Source of the DNA: a bacterium
GTDB taxonomy: Bacteria > Hydrothermota > UBA3073 > JACQXS01
Direction of reading: 5' to 3'
Assembly (NCBI GenBank): GCA_030592575.1
Contig: JAUVIV010000008.1
Coordinates: 1 to 43,547, forward strand
Length of the DNA stretch: 43,547 bases
This document shows, piece after piece, positions 8,551-17,335 of the stretch. A program made the position numbers and the translations under genes. The notes beneath the pieces are model-generated. The model was not told the origin of the DNA, ran no database searches, and saw nothing but the letters and a program-made list of their open reading frames with translations. How positions within the stretch are numbered: the stretch's first letter is position 1; the number at the start of each line of letters is the position of its first letter.

Positions 8551-8985
8551 TTATTCGACGTTTGAACCTTTTAGCTTTTCGGGCATATATTCTTTTGCAA
8601 TCTTATCAAGTATTCCATTCACAAACTTCCCTGATTGCTCGGTTGAGTATTTTTTTGCAAGTTCTATCGCCTCATCTATACTCACCTTAAATGGAATTTT
8701 CGGAAAATAAAAAAACTCGCATACAGCAACTCTCAAAATATTACGATCCATAATAGCAATTCTATCTAACGCCCAATTATCTGCTGTTTTACTAATAACA
8801 CGATCGATCTCTGAAAATTTATCAATCGTCTTTAGAGAGAGTTCATAAGTAAAATCAACCGTTTTTTGAGGAAAAGAATCTCGTGAACATATATCTTTTA
8901 AAATCATTTCGGGTTCCTCTTTCGTCAGTTCTATTCTATAAAGAAATTCCAGAGTAAATTCTCTTGCGAGTCTTCTTTTTTTCAC
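8551..8985 (-). CDS. nusB: Transcription antitermination factor NusB
   Basis: 144 residues, typical size. It begins KKRRLAREFTLEFLYRIEL, the RNA-binding N-terminal helix, and ends with the conserved helix KVSIDEAIELAKKYSTEQSGKFVNGILDKI. NusB with NusE binds boxA in rRNA leaders and prevents premature termination. It follows ribH on the same strand, a very common pairing in bacteria, and precedes the metallophosphoesterase. Confidence 0.96.
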   Translation of the reverse strand: MKKRRLAREFTLEFLYRIELTKEEPEMILKDICSRDSFPQKTVDFTYELSLKTIDKFSEIDRVISKTADNWALDRIAIMDRNILRVAVCEFFYFPKIPFKVSIDEAIELAKKYSTEQSGKFVNGILDKIAKEYMPEKLKGSNVE

Positions 8986-9150
8986 TGTGAAAATCTCCTA
9001 TACACAAGTAAACCTGAGCCCATTACCCTAACAACTAATCAGCAACACAAACCCTTGCATTATATAAACAATAAACTGTTCACTATAAAATTCTATGTCA
9101 AAGAACACGGGAAAACAATATTTTCCACAAAGCTCTACATTTTTTTGTAT

Positions 9151-9618
9151 TTATTTTTTCTTGTTAATTTTACTTAAAACCCCTATTTGCTCCATTACCG
9201 AAAGTGCCGCATCTGCACCACGATTCCCTTGTTTTCCTCCACCACGCTCAATTGCTTGCTCTAAAGTCTCAGCTGTTACTACACCAAATCCAACAGGAAT
9301 TCCGGACTCAATCCCTATTTCCGCCACACCTCTGGTTACTTCTTGCGAAAGAACATCAAAATGCGAGGTCTCACCTCTTATCAATACTCCGAGACAAATA
9401 ACCCCATCAAATTTACGGATAACCTGATTTAAAAAAGATGGGATTTCAAAAACACCGGGAACCTTAAAGACTTCTATTTTATTAGAATTTGCCCCATGCC
9501 TTACTAAACAATCAATCGCACCACTCAATAATTTATCAGTTACCACACTATTGAATCGTGATACTATGATTCCAAATTCTTTGCCTTCACCACTTATATT
9601 GCCTTCATAAACTTTCAT
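9151..9618 (-). CDS. ribH: 6,7-dimethyl-8-ribityllumazine synthase
   Basis: 155 residues, normal length. The enzyme joins the ribitylamino-pyrimidine and dihydroxybutanone phosphate in the penultimate riboflavin step and forms icosahedral or pentameric shells. Visible motifs are FGIIVSRFNSVVTDKLL (about 16), VPGVFEIP (about 54), the active-site LIRGETSHFDVLS (about 80-92) with its histidine, and GFGVVTAETLEQAIER near 110-125. The rest of the rib operon is not in the window. The many flavoproteins here give it obvious demand. nusB lies 165 bases downstream. Confidence 0.97.
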   Translation of the reverse strand: MKVYEGNISGEGKEFGIIVSRFNSVVTDKLLSGAIDCLVRHGANSNKIEVFKVPGVFEIPSFLNQVIRKFDGVICLGVLIRGETSHFDVLSQEVTRGVAEIGIESGIPVGFGVVTAETLEQAIERGGGKQGNRGADAALSVMEQIGVLSKINKKK

Positions 9619-9787
9619 TGACCCTCCGATTTTGCTTACCTTACTATATAGAAAAAACTCCTCTTATCATCAATATATCATTATCATCTTTCTCATCATA
9701 TAATATCCAATTTTCTATATCTTGTCAATAATAATTTTTCCACTTTTATTTTTCTACAATATTATAGTCATACAACTTATATAACAA

Positions 9788-11110
9788 TTAAGCTTGAGGA
9801 GACATTCCCAATCTTGAAAATCTTTTTCTTAACATTATTCCTAAAATAGTTGCATTTGTAAGGTTAGAAATTGAGGCGGCAAGAGCAATTCCTCTAAAAC
9901 CTAAAATCTTCACGAGTATAATTGCAGCACATACATTTACTGCTACAGTAATAAAACTTGCCCGCATTGGTGTTTTCGTATCCTTAACAGAATAAAATGC
10001 AGTTGCTAAAATCTTTGTCATAATTAATCCCGGAATACCAATACAATAAAATTTCAGAGCTCCTGATGTATTAAGAGTATCAAGAACCTTGAAATTTCCA
10101 TGTTGATAAATGATTCTGCATAATGGATTAGCAAGAAAATACAACAAAAGAGCCGTTCCAATACCAAGCAAAACTCCATACAACAAAGAAGTTCTTATAG
10201 TTTGTTTGAATTTCTGATGATTACCCTTTGAGAGCTCTTTTGATGCAAAAGGTAAAGTTACATTAGCAATAGCAACCCCAATAATTCCAATCGGAATCCA
10301 CATAAGCCTAAATGCGTATCCAAGCCAGGAAATTGCTCCATCTTGTAAGAATGAGGCAATAAAAGTATTTACTACTACATTTATTTTTGATGCTCCATAA
10401 CCAAGTGAAATCGGAAGCATTAACAGAAGTACTTTTTTCACATCATTGGTAAGTTTAAATCTGGGAAAAGTCAAATAGCCCTCTTTATGCAACAATGGCA
10501 ATTGATAAGCAAGTTGAAAAGCTCCTCCAATCAATGTTCCGTAAGCAATTGACTGCACTCCTAATTTTTTATAAAACAAAAGCCCTGAGCCAATAATTGC
10601 AATATTAAAGAAACAAGGAGCCATTCCGGTTGTAAAGAAATGATTAAAGAAATTCAAGATTCCCATAACAAGTGCCCCTACACTAACAAGTATAAGAAAC
10701 GGAAACATAATGCGAGCAAGCTCCACAGTGAGTGAGGCTTTTTCCGGCGTAAATCCAAAAGCCACAATTTTTACCCACAAAGGAGCAAATGCTACTCCGA
10801 TTATCGTAATTCCACCTGTGAGCACAAGCATCACTCCAAGTATGAGCGATACAAATCTAACCGCCGTTGCTTTCCCGTAATAAGTATGATAATCTGAGAA
10901 CACGGGTAGAAAAGCCGGTGTAAGCGTTCCTTCGGCTAATAGGTCTCGTAGCAAATTAGGAATCCTGAACGCTACTCGAAAAGCATCCATTAACATCCCT
11001 GCTCCAAATAAATGAGCAAACATTATTTCCCTCACAAAACCAAGTATTCGTGAGATACCGGTTCCGAGAGCAAATCCAAGTGTCCCTCTTGAAAATTTAT
11101 TAAGTTTCAT
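9788..11110 (-). CDS. murJ: Lipid II flippase MurJ (MviN family), short form
   Basis: 440 residues of a polytopic membrane protein of the MOP superfamily. The N-terminal hallmark FREIMFAHLFGAGMLMDAFRVAFRIPNLLRDLLAEGTLTPAFLPVF is clear, with its positively charged residues lining the cavity. MurJ moves lipid II across the inner membrane for peptidoglycan synthesis. Typical members have about 500 residues and 14 helices; this one ends shortly after LRKRFSRLGM, so the last one or two helices appear to be missing. The stop codon looks clean in this sequence. Confidence 0.93.
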   Translation of the reverse strand: MKLNKFSRGTLGFALGTGISRILGFVREIMFAHLFGAGMLMDAFRVAFRIPNLLRDLLAEGTLTPAFLPVFSDYHTYYGKATAVRFVSLILGVMLVLTGGITIIGVAFAPLWVKIVAFGFTPEKASLTVELARIMFPFLILVSVGALVMGILNFFNHFFTTGMAPCFFNIAIIGSGLLFYKKLGVQSIAYGTLIGGAFQLAYQLPLLHKEGYLTFPRFKLTNDVKKVLLLMLPISLGYGASKINVVVNTFIASFLQDGAISWLGYAFRLMWIPIGIIGVAIANVTLPFASKELSKGNHQKFKQTIRTSLLYGVLLGIGTALLLYFLANPLCRIIYQHGNFKVLDTLNTSGALKFYCIGIPGLIMTKILATAFYSVKDTKTPMRASFITVAVNVCAAIILVKILGFRGIALAASISNLTNATILGIMLRKRFSRLGMSPQA

Positions 11111-11231
11111 TTTATTATAATCACAAATTACTCTGATTAAAATGAACTAATCGGATATAACGAATAAATCAGATAAATCTGTTCATTTCACTTACTAATT
11201 CGGTAAATTAGTGTAATCTAAAATTCCATCC

Positions 11232-11999
11232 TTATTGACTTGGAAGAGTTAAAATTTGAGGCTCCGAATCCGTAATTACAATTGTGTGCTCAAAATGAGC
11301 AGATAATTTGCCATCACGAGTTACAACTTTCCAGCCATCCGATGAAGTTTTCACTTTCCATGTTCCAATATTTATCATTGGTTCAATTGCAATAGTCATA
11401 CCCGATTCAAGCTTCATACCCCGATGTGGCGACCCGAAATTTAGAACAACGGGTTCCTCATGCAACTGAGTTCCTATGCCATGTCCTGTGAATTCACGCA
11501 CCACAGCAAACCCATTTTTTTCAACATAAGTCTGAATTGCATGCCCAATATCCGAGAGATGATTTCCTTTTCGTGCCTGATTAATTCCCTTGTAAAGAGC
11601 ATCTTGAGTAATTTGCACCAATTTTTGAGTATGAGCATCAATCTTTCCAACTGGAAAAGTATAAGCCGTATCCCCATAATAACCGTTATACAGAGACCCC
11701 ACATCAATTGAAATAATATCCCCATCTTTAAGCACTCGTTGAGATGGGATTTCGTGAACAACCGATTCATTCACTGATGTACAGAGTGTAGCAGGATAAC
11801 CTTTATTGAAGGCAGATACATATCCTTTGAACGCAGGTTTGGCATTTCGAGAGAGTATAAAATCCTCGGCAAATTCATCAAGCTCAAGAGTAGTAATTCC
11901 GGGTTTTATCAATCCTCCAATAGTCTTTAACAAATCACCGAGTATTTTCCCTGCTTCACGCATCAATTCAATTTCATGTGGCGATTTCAAAGTAATCAT
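11232..11999 (-). CDS. map: Methionine aminopeptidase type I
   Basis: 255 residues, type I length. It removes the N-terminal methionine from new proteins. The metal ligands are visible: two aspartates in SIDVGSLYNGYYGDTAYTF (about 95-110), the histidine in GHGIGTQLHEEP (about 170), the glutamate in IEPMI (about 203) and the final glutamate in AHFEHTIVIT (about 235). It is not in its frequent rpl-secY-adk-infA context; murJ is 120 bases downstream, and the crotonase gene diverges upstream. Confidence 0.96.
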   Translation of the reverse strand: MITLKSPHEIELMREAGKILGDLLKTIGGLIKPGITTLELDEFAEDFILSRNAKPAFKGYVSAFNKGYPATLCTSVNESVVHEIPSQRVLKDGDIISIDVGSLYNGYYGDTAYTFPVGKIDAHTQKLVQITQDALYKGINQARKGNHLSDIGHAIQTYVEKNGFAVVREFTGHGIGTQLHEEPVVLNFGSPHRGMKLESGMTIAIEPMINIGTWKVKTSSDGWKVVTRDGKLSAHFEHTIVITDSEPQILTLPSQ

Positions 12000-12195
12000 T
12001 ACTTACAATTTATTACAAAAATTTACTTTGTCAATACATATTAGTTATGAAAAATTTTTCTGTAAAACAAAGCTAACTCCACTTATTTTCCCCATTTTTT
12101 CTCATTTTTTATTTATTTTATGTAAAAGGGCTTGACATTCTGATATTTTATGATTTTCTTTTACCTAAGTTATCTTGCAAATAAATGAAGACAAG

Positions 12196-12969
12196 ATGGA
12201 ACTAAAAAACTTAATTGTCGAAATAGATAACAAAACCGCAGTAGTACAAATAAACCGCCCACAAGTCTTAAATGCAATGAACTCAGAGACTATGCTTGAG
12301 ATTGAGTCTCTAATGCATCAACTCAACGAAAACAACGAAGTAAGAGTCATAATAATTACAGGCGAAGGCAAAGCATTTATAGCAGGCGCTGACATACAAG
12401 AATTATCAACATTCAACTCCCTTGAAGCACGAGAATTTGGAAAGCTTGGAAGAAGGGTTCTTTCATATATTGAGAATATGGAAAAGCCCGTAATCGCAGC
12501 TATTAACGGATATGCATTCGGCGGTGGCTGTGAACTTGCACTTGCTTGCGATATAAGAATAGCGGGAGAGCGTGCAAAATTCGGGCAACCGGAACTCAAA
12601 CTCGGAATTATTCCCGGATGGGCAGGAACTCAACGATTATCAAGATTGGTCGGTATGGGAAAAGCAAAGGAAATTATATTTACAGGAGACCCCTTAAATG
12701 CGTCAGAAGCGTTGAGAATTGGTCTTGTAAACAAAGTAGTACCTGATGAAAATTTAATGGATGAAGCAAAGAAGTTTGCCGAAAAAATGTTACAGACGGG
12801 TCCCACAGCATTAAAGCTTGTAAAAACAGTTATGAATCGTGGGCTTGATTCAAATTTCACAACAGGCGAATCTTATGAATCCGAAGTATTCGGAATATGT
12901 TTTTCCACTCCGGACGTCAAAGAAGGAATAGATGCTTTTCTTAATAAGCGTAAGCCAAAGTGGGAGTAA
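12196..12969 (+). CDS. Enoyl-CoA hydratase/crotonase-family protein
   Basis: 257 residues if started at the ATG at 12196; the ORF track begins seven codons earlier at a TTG, which is less likely. It hydrates 2-enoyl-CoA, as in crotonyl-CoA to 3-hydroxybutyryl-CoA. The oxyanion-hole motif IAGADIQEL is near residue 65; catalytic glutamates are in GGCELALACD (about 110) and FGQPELKLGIIPGWAGTQRL (about 130). It is followed after 3 bases by the Fe-S subunit gene, so the two are cotranscribed. The best guess is fatty-acid or amino-acid fermentation; the substrate chain length is unknown. Confidence 0.92.
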   Translation: MELKNLIVEIDNKTAVVQINRPQVLNAMNSETMLEIESLMHQLNENNEVRVIIITGEGKAFIAGADIQELSTFNSLEAREFGKLGRRVLSYIENMEKPVIAAINGYAFGGGCELALACDIRIAGERAKFGQPELKLGIIPGWAGTQRLSRLVGMGKAKEIIFTGDPLNASEALRIGLVNKVVPDENLMDEAKKFAEKMLQTGPTALKLVKTVMNRGLDSNFTTGESYESEVFGICFSTPDVKEGIDAFLNKRKPKWE

Positions 12970-12972
12970 ATT

Positions 12973-13728
12973 ATGGAAAAGAAATTAGACGTAATAGGTG
13001 AAATCAAAAAAGCAAGTAAATCAGTTACTACGGGAATTGACGAGAAAGATATAGAATATTGGGTTGAAATTTATATTATGGGAAAGGGCTATAAAGTTCC
13101 GGCAGCCCTCACAGTTATGCAGGCAATGGAATACGCCGGATACAGATTCACAAGAGCTTGTGGATGCAGAGCCGGATTTTGCGGTGCTTGTTCTACAATA
13201 TATAGGATGAAAGGAGAATATAAACTCTTAACCTGTATGGCTTGCCAGACAAGAGTTGAGGATGGGATGTTCCTTGTGCAAATTCCATTTGCACCGGCAG
13301 ATAAACCATCTTATGACCTTGATAAAGAATCCGCAGACCCCAGTATATTTTTAAAATATTTCCCGGAGATTGCAAGATGTGTCAGTTGCAACACTTGCAC
13401 AAAAGCTTGCCCACAGGATTTAGAGGTTATGGATTATATACAGTCGGCTCTTCGCGGTGATTTCAAGGCAGTAGCAGAGGAGTCATTTGATTGCATCCAA
13501 TGTGGACTTTGTGCTATGAGATGCCCGGCTGAGATTGTTCATTACAATGTTGCACAGCTTGGGAGAAGAGTTTACGGGAAATTCCTTAACCCTCCGGAGA
13601 AAAGTGTTGAGGCTCGTGTAAAGGAAATAGAAGAAGGCAAATTCAATAAAGATAGAGATAATTTTTTAAAGGTTTCCGAAAAGGAAATGCGGAAACTTTA
13701 CGCGGAACGAGTAAGAGAAGCGGACTGA
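12973..13728 (+). CDS. Fumarate reductase/succinate dehydrogenase-like iron-sulfur subunit
   Basis: 251 residues. The N-terminal [2Fe-2S] domain carries CGCRAGFCGAC (about 60-70) with later cysteines in LLTCMACQT; two further cluster motifs follow, CVSCNTCTKACP (about 138) and CIQCGLCAMRCP (about 178). This order matches the electron-transfer subunit of complex II-type enzymes (SdhB/FrdB, and the N part of TfrB). No cytochrome b or membrane-anchor gene is seen, and no CCG domain of thiol:fumarate reductase is fused. Its likely partner is the flavoprotein at 15343, separated by an unrelated gene. It ends with a TGA stop. Confidence 0.85.
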   Translation: MEKKLDVIGEIKKASKSVTTGIDEKDIEYWVEIYIMGKGYKVPAALTVMQAMEYAGYRFTRACGCRAGFCGACSTIYRMKGEYKLLTCMACQTRVEDGMFLVQIPFAPADKPSYDLDKESADPSIFLKYFPEIARCVSCNTCTKACPQDLEVMDYIQSALRGDFKAVAEESFDCIQCGLCAMRCPAEIVHYNVAQLGRRVYGKFLNPPEKSVEARVKEIEEGKFNKDRDNFLKVSEKEMRKLYAERVREAD

Positions 13729-13819
13729 AATAAATGCAAAATTTAAAATGCAAAATGATAAAATCCTTTTGCTGATTTTCTTGGGAGTAGGTGTGTTTTT
13801 GTGAAAAAGAAGATATAAA

Positions 13820-14650
13820 ATGGCTAATAAAGGAACTAAAAAGAAGAAATGCTTTATTATTGCACCAATTGGTGAAGAGGGAAGCGACACAAGAAATCGT
13901 TCTGATAAAGTATTGAAGCATATAATAAGACCAGCTGTTAAAGAATGCAATTACGAACCTATCCGGGCTGATAAGATAGCTGAACCTGGAATTATTACCT
14001 CGCAAGTTATCCAGCGTTTACTCAATGACGATCTCGTAATCGCTGACCTTACCGAAAAAAATCCGAATGTGTATTATGAGCTTGCTGTCCGGCATGCTGT
14101 GAATAAACCATTCGTTCAAATTATTGAAGAAGGCGAATCTATCTCTTTTGATATAGCTGGAATGAGAACCATTTCAGTAAATCATCACGATTTAGATAGT
14201 GCAGACAATTGCAAACAGGAGTTAATAAAACAAATTCATTTTGTAGAGAAGGATATGAGTAAGGTTGATACTCCAATATCTGTTGCAATTGACTTAGAAT
14301 CTCTTCGCAAAAGTAAAAATCCTTTGGAAAAAAGTACTACCAAGATTATCTCAATGCTTCAAGATATTCGTTCAGAAATTGGTGAAATAAGTAGTGTTTC
14401 CCGACATTCCAGATTCTCTTCTAGTACGTTTGAAGAATTAACTTTGAATCTTGCTCGTTTATCTTCTGTTCTGGATTTGCCAAAAGATGAAAAAATGAGC
14501 AGAGAACAATTAGACCGTGCTCAACATTCTCTTTATCGTATTACGAGAACTCTTGAAATGTTTATGATGGAATCCGACTTTCCTCCTGATATGATTAGAC
14601 ATTTTCTTCGTCGCATACGACGAAATAAACCAGGGCTAAGAATAATATAA
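13820..14650 (+). CDS. Nucleoside 2-deoxyribosyltransferase/TIR-like domain protein
   Basis: 276 residues. The first 150 form a Rossmann-like domain starting KKCFIIAPIGEEGSDTRNRSDKV and containing DLVIADLTEKNPNVYYELAVRHA near residue 70-95, the signature shared by nucleoside 2-deoxyribosyltransferases and the TIR/SLOG-like nucleotide-processing folds. The rest is helical with a coiled-coil-like stretch and a basic end (RRIRRNKPG). The exact function is unknown; related domains act as NAD or nucleotide hydrolases in antiphage systems, so a defence or nucleotide-stress role is possible but unproven. It interrupts the Fe-S/flavoprotein pair and is followed by a repeat-rich gap, suggesting later insertion. 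Confidence 0.7.
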   Translation: MANKGTKKKKCFIIAPIGEEGSDTRNRSDKVLKHIIRPAVKECNYEPIRADKIAEPGIITSQVIQRLLNDDLVIADLTEKNPNVYYELAVRHAVNKPFVQIIEEGESISFDIAGMRTISVNHHDLDSADNCKQELIKQIHFVEKDMSKVDTPISVAIDLESLRKSKNPLEKSTTKIISMLQDIRSEIGEISSVSRHSRFSSSTFEELTLNLARLSSVLDLPKDEKMSREQLDRAQHSLYRITRTLEMFMMESDFPPDMIRHFLRRIRRNKPGLRII

Positions 14651-15342
14651 TTCTATGAAAATTTTAAAGAACTACGTGAATGGGTGTGTAGAGACACGAT
14701 TTATCGTGTCCGATTCGGATAAGAAACCTTTCCCACAAAAAGTATGGAGTGCAACAACGATGTTGTTGCATGCAAAATCACCGATTTTGCACTCCAAAAA
14801 GGAATGAATAATTTAAAGCAGTTTACTGCTCTTACGGGCGTCCTCGCACGCAAACCTTTGCGAAGACGCAAAGGAGAGCTTTTGAAGAAGAGTTTTTGAT
14901 GATGGGTATATACGAAAGTGCCGAAGTTGAAAATCCTCGGCAAATGAGGAGGGAGATAAACTCCCTCGCTACAGGAAATGTATAAAAAATATATAATAGA
15001 AAGAATGAATGATTTAGGAAGGTTTACAGAAAAAATAGTTAGTAGTTAAGAAAAAATAATGTTTAGAAATGTCATTCCGAACCCTGAAAGTGTCATTCTG
15101 AACTTGGTTCAGAATCTCTTCAGGACAGGCTTGTTTCGGAATCCTGAAATAAATTCAGAACAGGTTCTCAAAGGGAGAAAGTCTTTATTAGATGCTGAAA
15201 TAAATTCAGCATGACAATTTAAGGAGATAAGTGTGTTTATATTTTTTAGTAAACAGATTGAGGAAATTGAGCGGTTTTATCCGTTAAATCCGCTTACTTT
15301 AGAAAGAAATTTATTTGTTTGTGTTTACATTAGGAGGAGATA
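14651..15342. repeat. Repeat-rich intergenic region (about 690 bases)
   Basis: No gene is seen. It contains the hairpin GACACGATTTATCGTGTC (14693-14710), the second copy of the 50-nt cloverleaf repeat (14746-14795), GCTCT...AGAGC enclosing CCTTTGCGAAGACGCAAAGG (14828-14879), the hairpin GAGGGAGATAAACTCCCTC near 14950, and a run of TCATTCTGAAC/GTTCAGAAT-type hairpins (about 15070-15220). The last 100 bases are ordinary AT-rich sequence leading to the flavoprotein gene. Confidence 0.75.
14746..14795. repeat. 50-nt cloverleaf-like palindromic repeat, copy 2
   Basis: Outer stem GGAGT/ACTCC, arm A GCAACAAC-GAT-GTTGTTGC, linker AT, arm B GCAAAATC-ACC-GATTTTGC. Every length equals copy 1 at 3532-3581, and both arm differences are paired changes that keep the stems intact. 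Confidence 0.9.
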
Positions 15343-17037
15343 ATGGCAGAACTTAAACTTGTTGGAGGTTATCCGGAATATATGAGGAAATCCATTGAGG
15401 CAGTAAATAACACAAGAGAAGAAAGAAGAAATTATACACCTCCTTCAATGACAGCAGAACAAAGAACAGAAATATTATCAAAATATCATCCTGATTTTGT
15501 ACCCGGTGGTAAAAGAAAAATAAAAATAGGGCAGAATAAAGGTGATATGGCTCCAAGTGAGGTAACTGACCTTCTTGAAGCATATCCATTAATAGATCCC
15601 AAAAAAATTAAACTGAATGTAGATTATGAAACCGACATTCTAATAATAGGCAGTGGACTCGCAGGTTTATCAGCAGCTATATTGGCAAATGATTGCGGAA
15701 TTCCAAAAGAAAAAATCCTCTTAGCTACTAAATTAAGAGTAGGGGACTCGAATTCTATGATGGCAGAAGGAGGAACCCAAGCAGCAGATAGACCTAATGA
15801 CAATCCTGCAATTCATTTCCTTGATGCATACGGAGGCGGACATTTCACCAATAAACGAGATGTTCTATGGGGTCTCGTAGAAGATGCCCCTCTTGTAATT
15901 AAATGGCTTGAGAATCTCGGAACTATGTTTGACAAGAATCCGGATGGATATTTTGAAGAAAAATGGGGTGGTGGAACTTGCAGGAAAAGAATGCATGCTT
16001 GTCGGGATTATACAGGACTTGAAGAACTCCGAGTTGTAAGAGACGAGTTCAGAAGCAGGGAAATCCCAACCCTTGAGTTTTATTCGGCTATTGAACTACT
16101 TACAGATATGTGCGAGGACGACGCCCACAAGAGCAAAGGGAGTAAAGAGAATAAGGTAACTGGGGCAGTATTATGGAATATGGAAACACAAGAATATAAG
16201 ATTGTGCGAGCCAAAGCAACGATTATTGCTACAGGAGGTTTTGGAAGATTACATATTCGTGGGTTTGCTACCACAAATCACTATGGAGCTACCGGCGATG
16301 GATTAGTTCTTGCTTACAGAGCAGGTGCAAAACTAAGAGATACGGATACTGTTCAATATCATCCAACCGGAGCGGCATATCCGCAACAAATAGTAGGACT
16401 TCTTTTAACAGAAAAACTCAGAAGCACAGGAGCACAGCCAATAAATAAAACCGGAGAAGCATTTGTATTTCCGCTTGAGCCAAGGGATATTGAGGCAAGT
16501 TCGTTTATAAGAGAGTGCTACGAACGAGATAATGGAATTACAACACCTACCGGAATGAGAGGTGTATGGCTTGATACTCCACGAATAGACCAGATTAACG
16601 GAAAAGGATATATCGCAAAGTCTTTCCCGGGAATGGTTAGAATGTTTGAACGATTTGGAATAGATATGATAAAGGACCCTGTTTTAGTGTCCCCGACTCT
16701 TCATTATCAAAACGGAGGTATAGAAACAGACCCCAAAGGCAAGACAAATATAGAAGGACTTTTCGTTGCAGGAGAAGTCTCCGGAGGAGTGCACGGGAAA
16801 AACCGGCTTATGGGTAATTCAACTCTTGATTGTATTGTTTACGGAAGACGTTCAGGGATTTATGCAGCAGAGTATGTTAATAAGGTCGCTAAATTGAACA
16901 CCCCTACATTAAAACATATAGAAAAATATATTAAGATGTTAAAAGATGCTAAAATAAAAGAGGAAAGAAAATCACCTATACTTTTACCTGATTATAGAGG
17001 AAAGGCAACTCTTGCGAGGATGGTTGATATTTTTTAA
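15343..17037 (+). CDS. Fumarate reductase/succinate dehydrogenase-like flavoprotein subunit
   Basis: 564 residues, preceded by AGGAGGAG. About 95 N-terminal residues form an extension not seen in standard FrdA (HPDFVPGGKRKIKIGQNKGD). Then comes the FAD fold DILIIGSGLAGLSAA. The site of the covalent FAD histidine reads SNSMMAEGG instead of SHTxxAEGG, so FAD is probably non-covalent, as in L-aspartate oxidase. Active-site markers are VQYHPTGAAYP (about 340) and HYQNGGIETD...GLFVAGEVSGGVHGKNRLMGNSTLDC (about 465-515). It likely reduces fumarate or a similar enoate, or oxidises succinate, with the Fe-S protein at 12973. A soluble enzyme is inferred because no membrane subunit is near. Confidence 0.85.
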   Translation: MAELKLVGGYPEYMRKSIEAVNNTREERRNYTPPSMTAEQRTEILSKYHPDFVPGGKRKIKIGQNKGDMAPSEVTDLLEAYPLIDPKKIKLNVDYETDILIIGSGLAGLSAAILANDCGIPKEKILLATKLRVGDSNSMMAEGGTQAADRPNDNPAIHFLDAYGGGHFTNKRDVLWGLVEDAPLVIKWLENLGTMFDKNPDGYFEEKWGGGTCRKRMHACRDYTGLEELRVVRDEFRSREIPTLEFYSAIELLTDMCEDDAHKSKGSKENKVTGAVLWNMETQEYKIVRAKATIIATGGFGRLHIRGFATTNHYGATGDGLVLAYRAGAKLRDTDTVQYHPTGAAYPQQIVGLLLTEKLRSTGAQPINKTGEAFVFPLEPRDIEASSFIRECYERDNGITTPTGMRGVWLDTPRIDQINGKGYIAKSFPGMVRMFERFGIDMIKDPVLVSPTLHYQNGGIETDPKGKTNIEGLFVAGEVSGGVHGKNRLMGNSTLDCIVYGRRSGIYAAEYVNKVAKLNTPTLKHIEKYIKMLKDAKIKEERKSPILLPDYRGKATLARMVDIF

Positions 17038-17040
17038 ATA

Positions 17041-17290
17041 CATTGAACCACAGATGAACACAGATAGACACAGATTAGAAGATTCAAAAATTACAAGATT
17101 AAAGATTGAGTCTTTTAATTCTCTGCGGCATCCGCGGTTAAAAAAGCTAAACAATGAAAAGATATACTTCAACCGCAGATTACGCGGATAGCACGGATAA
17201 AATGAAATTACTTTATGAGAAATTCACTAAAAATAAGAAACAAAAATCTGTTTTATCTGTGAGAATCTGTGTGCTAATGTTTTACGTTTT
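17041..17290. repeat. CACAGAT-type dispersed repeats before the kor cluster
   Basis: Several short units such as ACCACAGATGAACACAGAT, CTCTGCGGCATCCGCGG, ACCGCAGATTACGCGGAT and ATCTGTGAGAATCTGTGTG, arranged so that left-half units can pair with right-half units. They belong to the same sequence style as the CACAGAG repeats at 1760-1880. Confidence 0.75.
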
Positions 17291-17335
17291 TATATTTTAA
17301 AATTTGTTCGTGATAAGTTCGTGTTTAAAAATAAA

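Noticed and set aside
12132-12165. Promoter in front of the crotonase gene (TTGACA)
   Set aside because: A perfect -35-like hexamer is present but no reasonable -10 lies 16-18 bases downstream.
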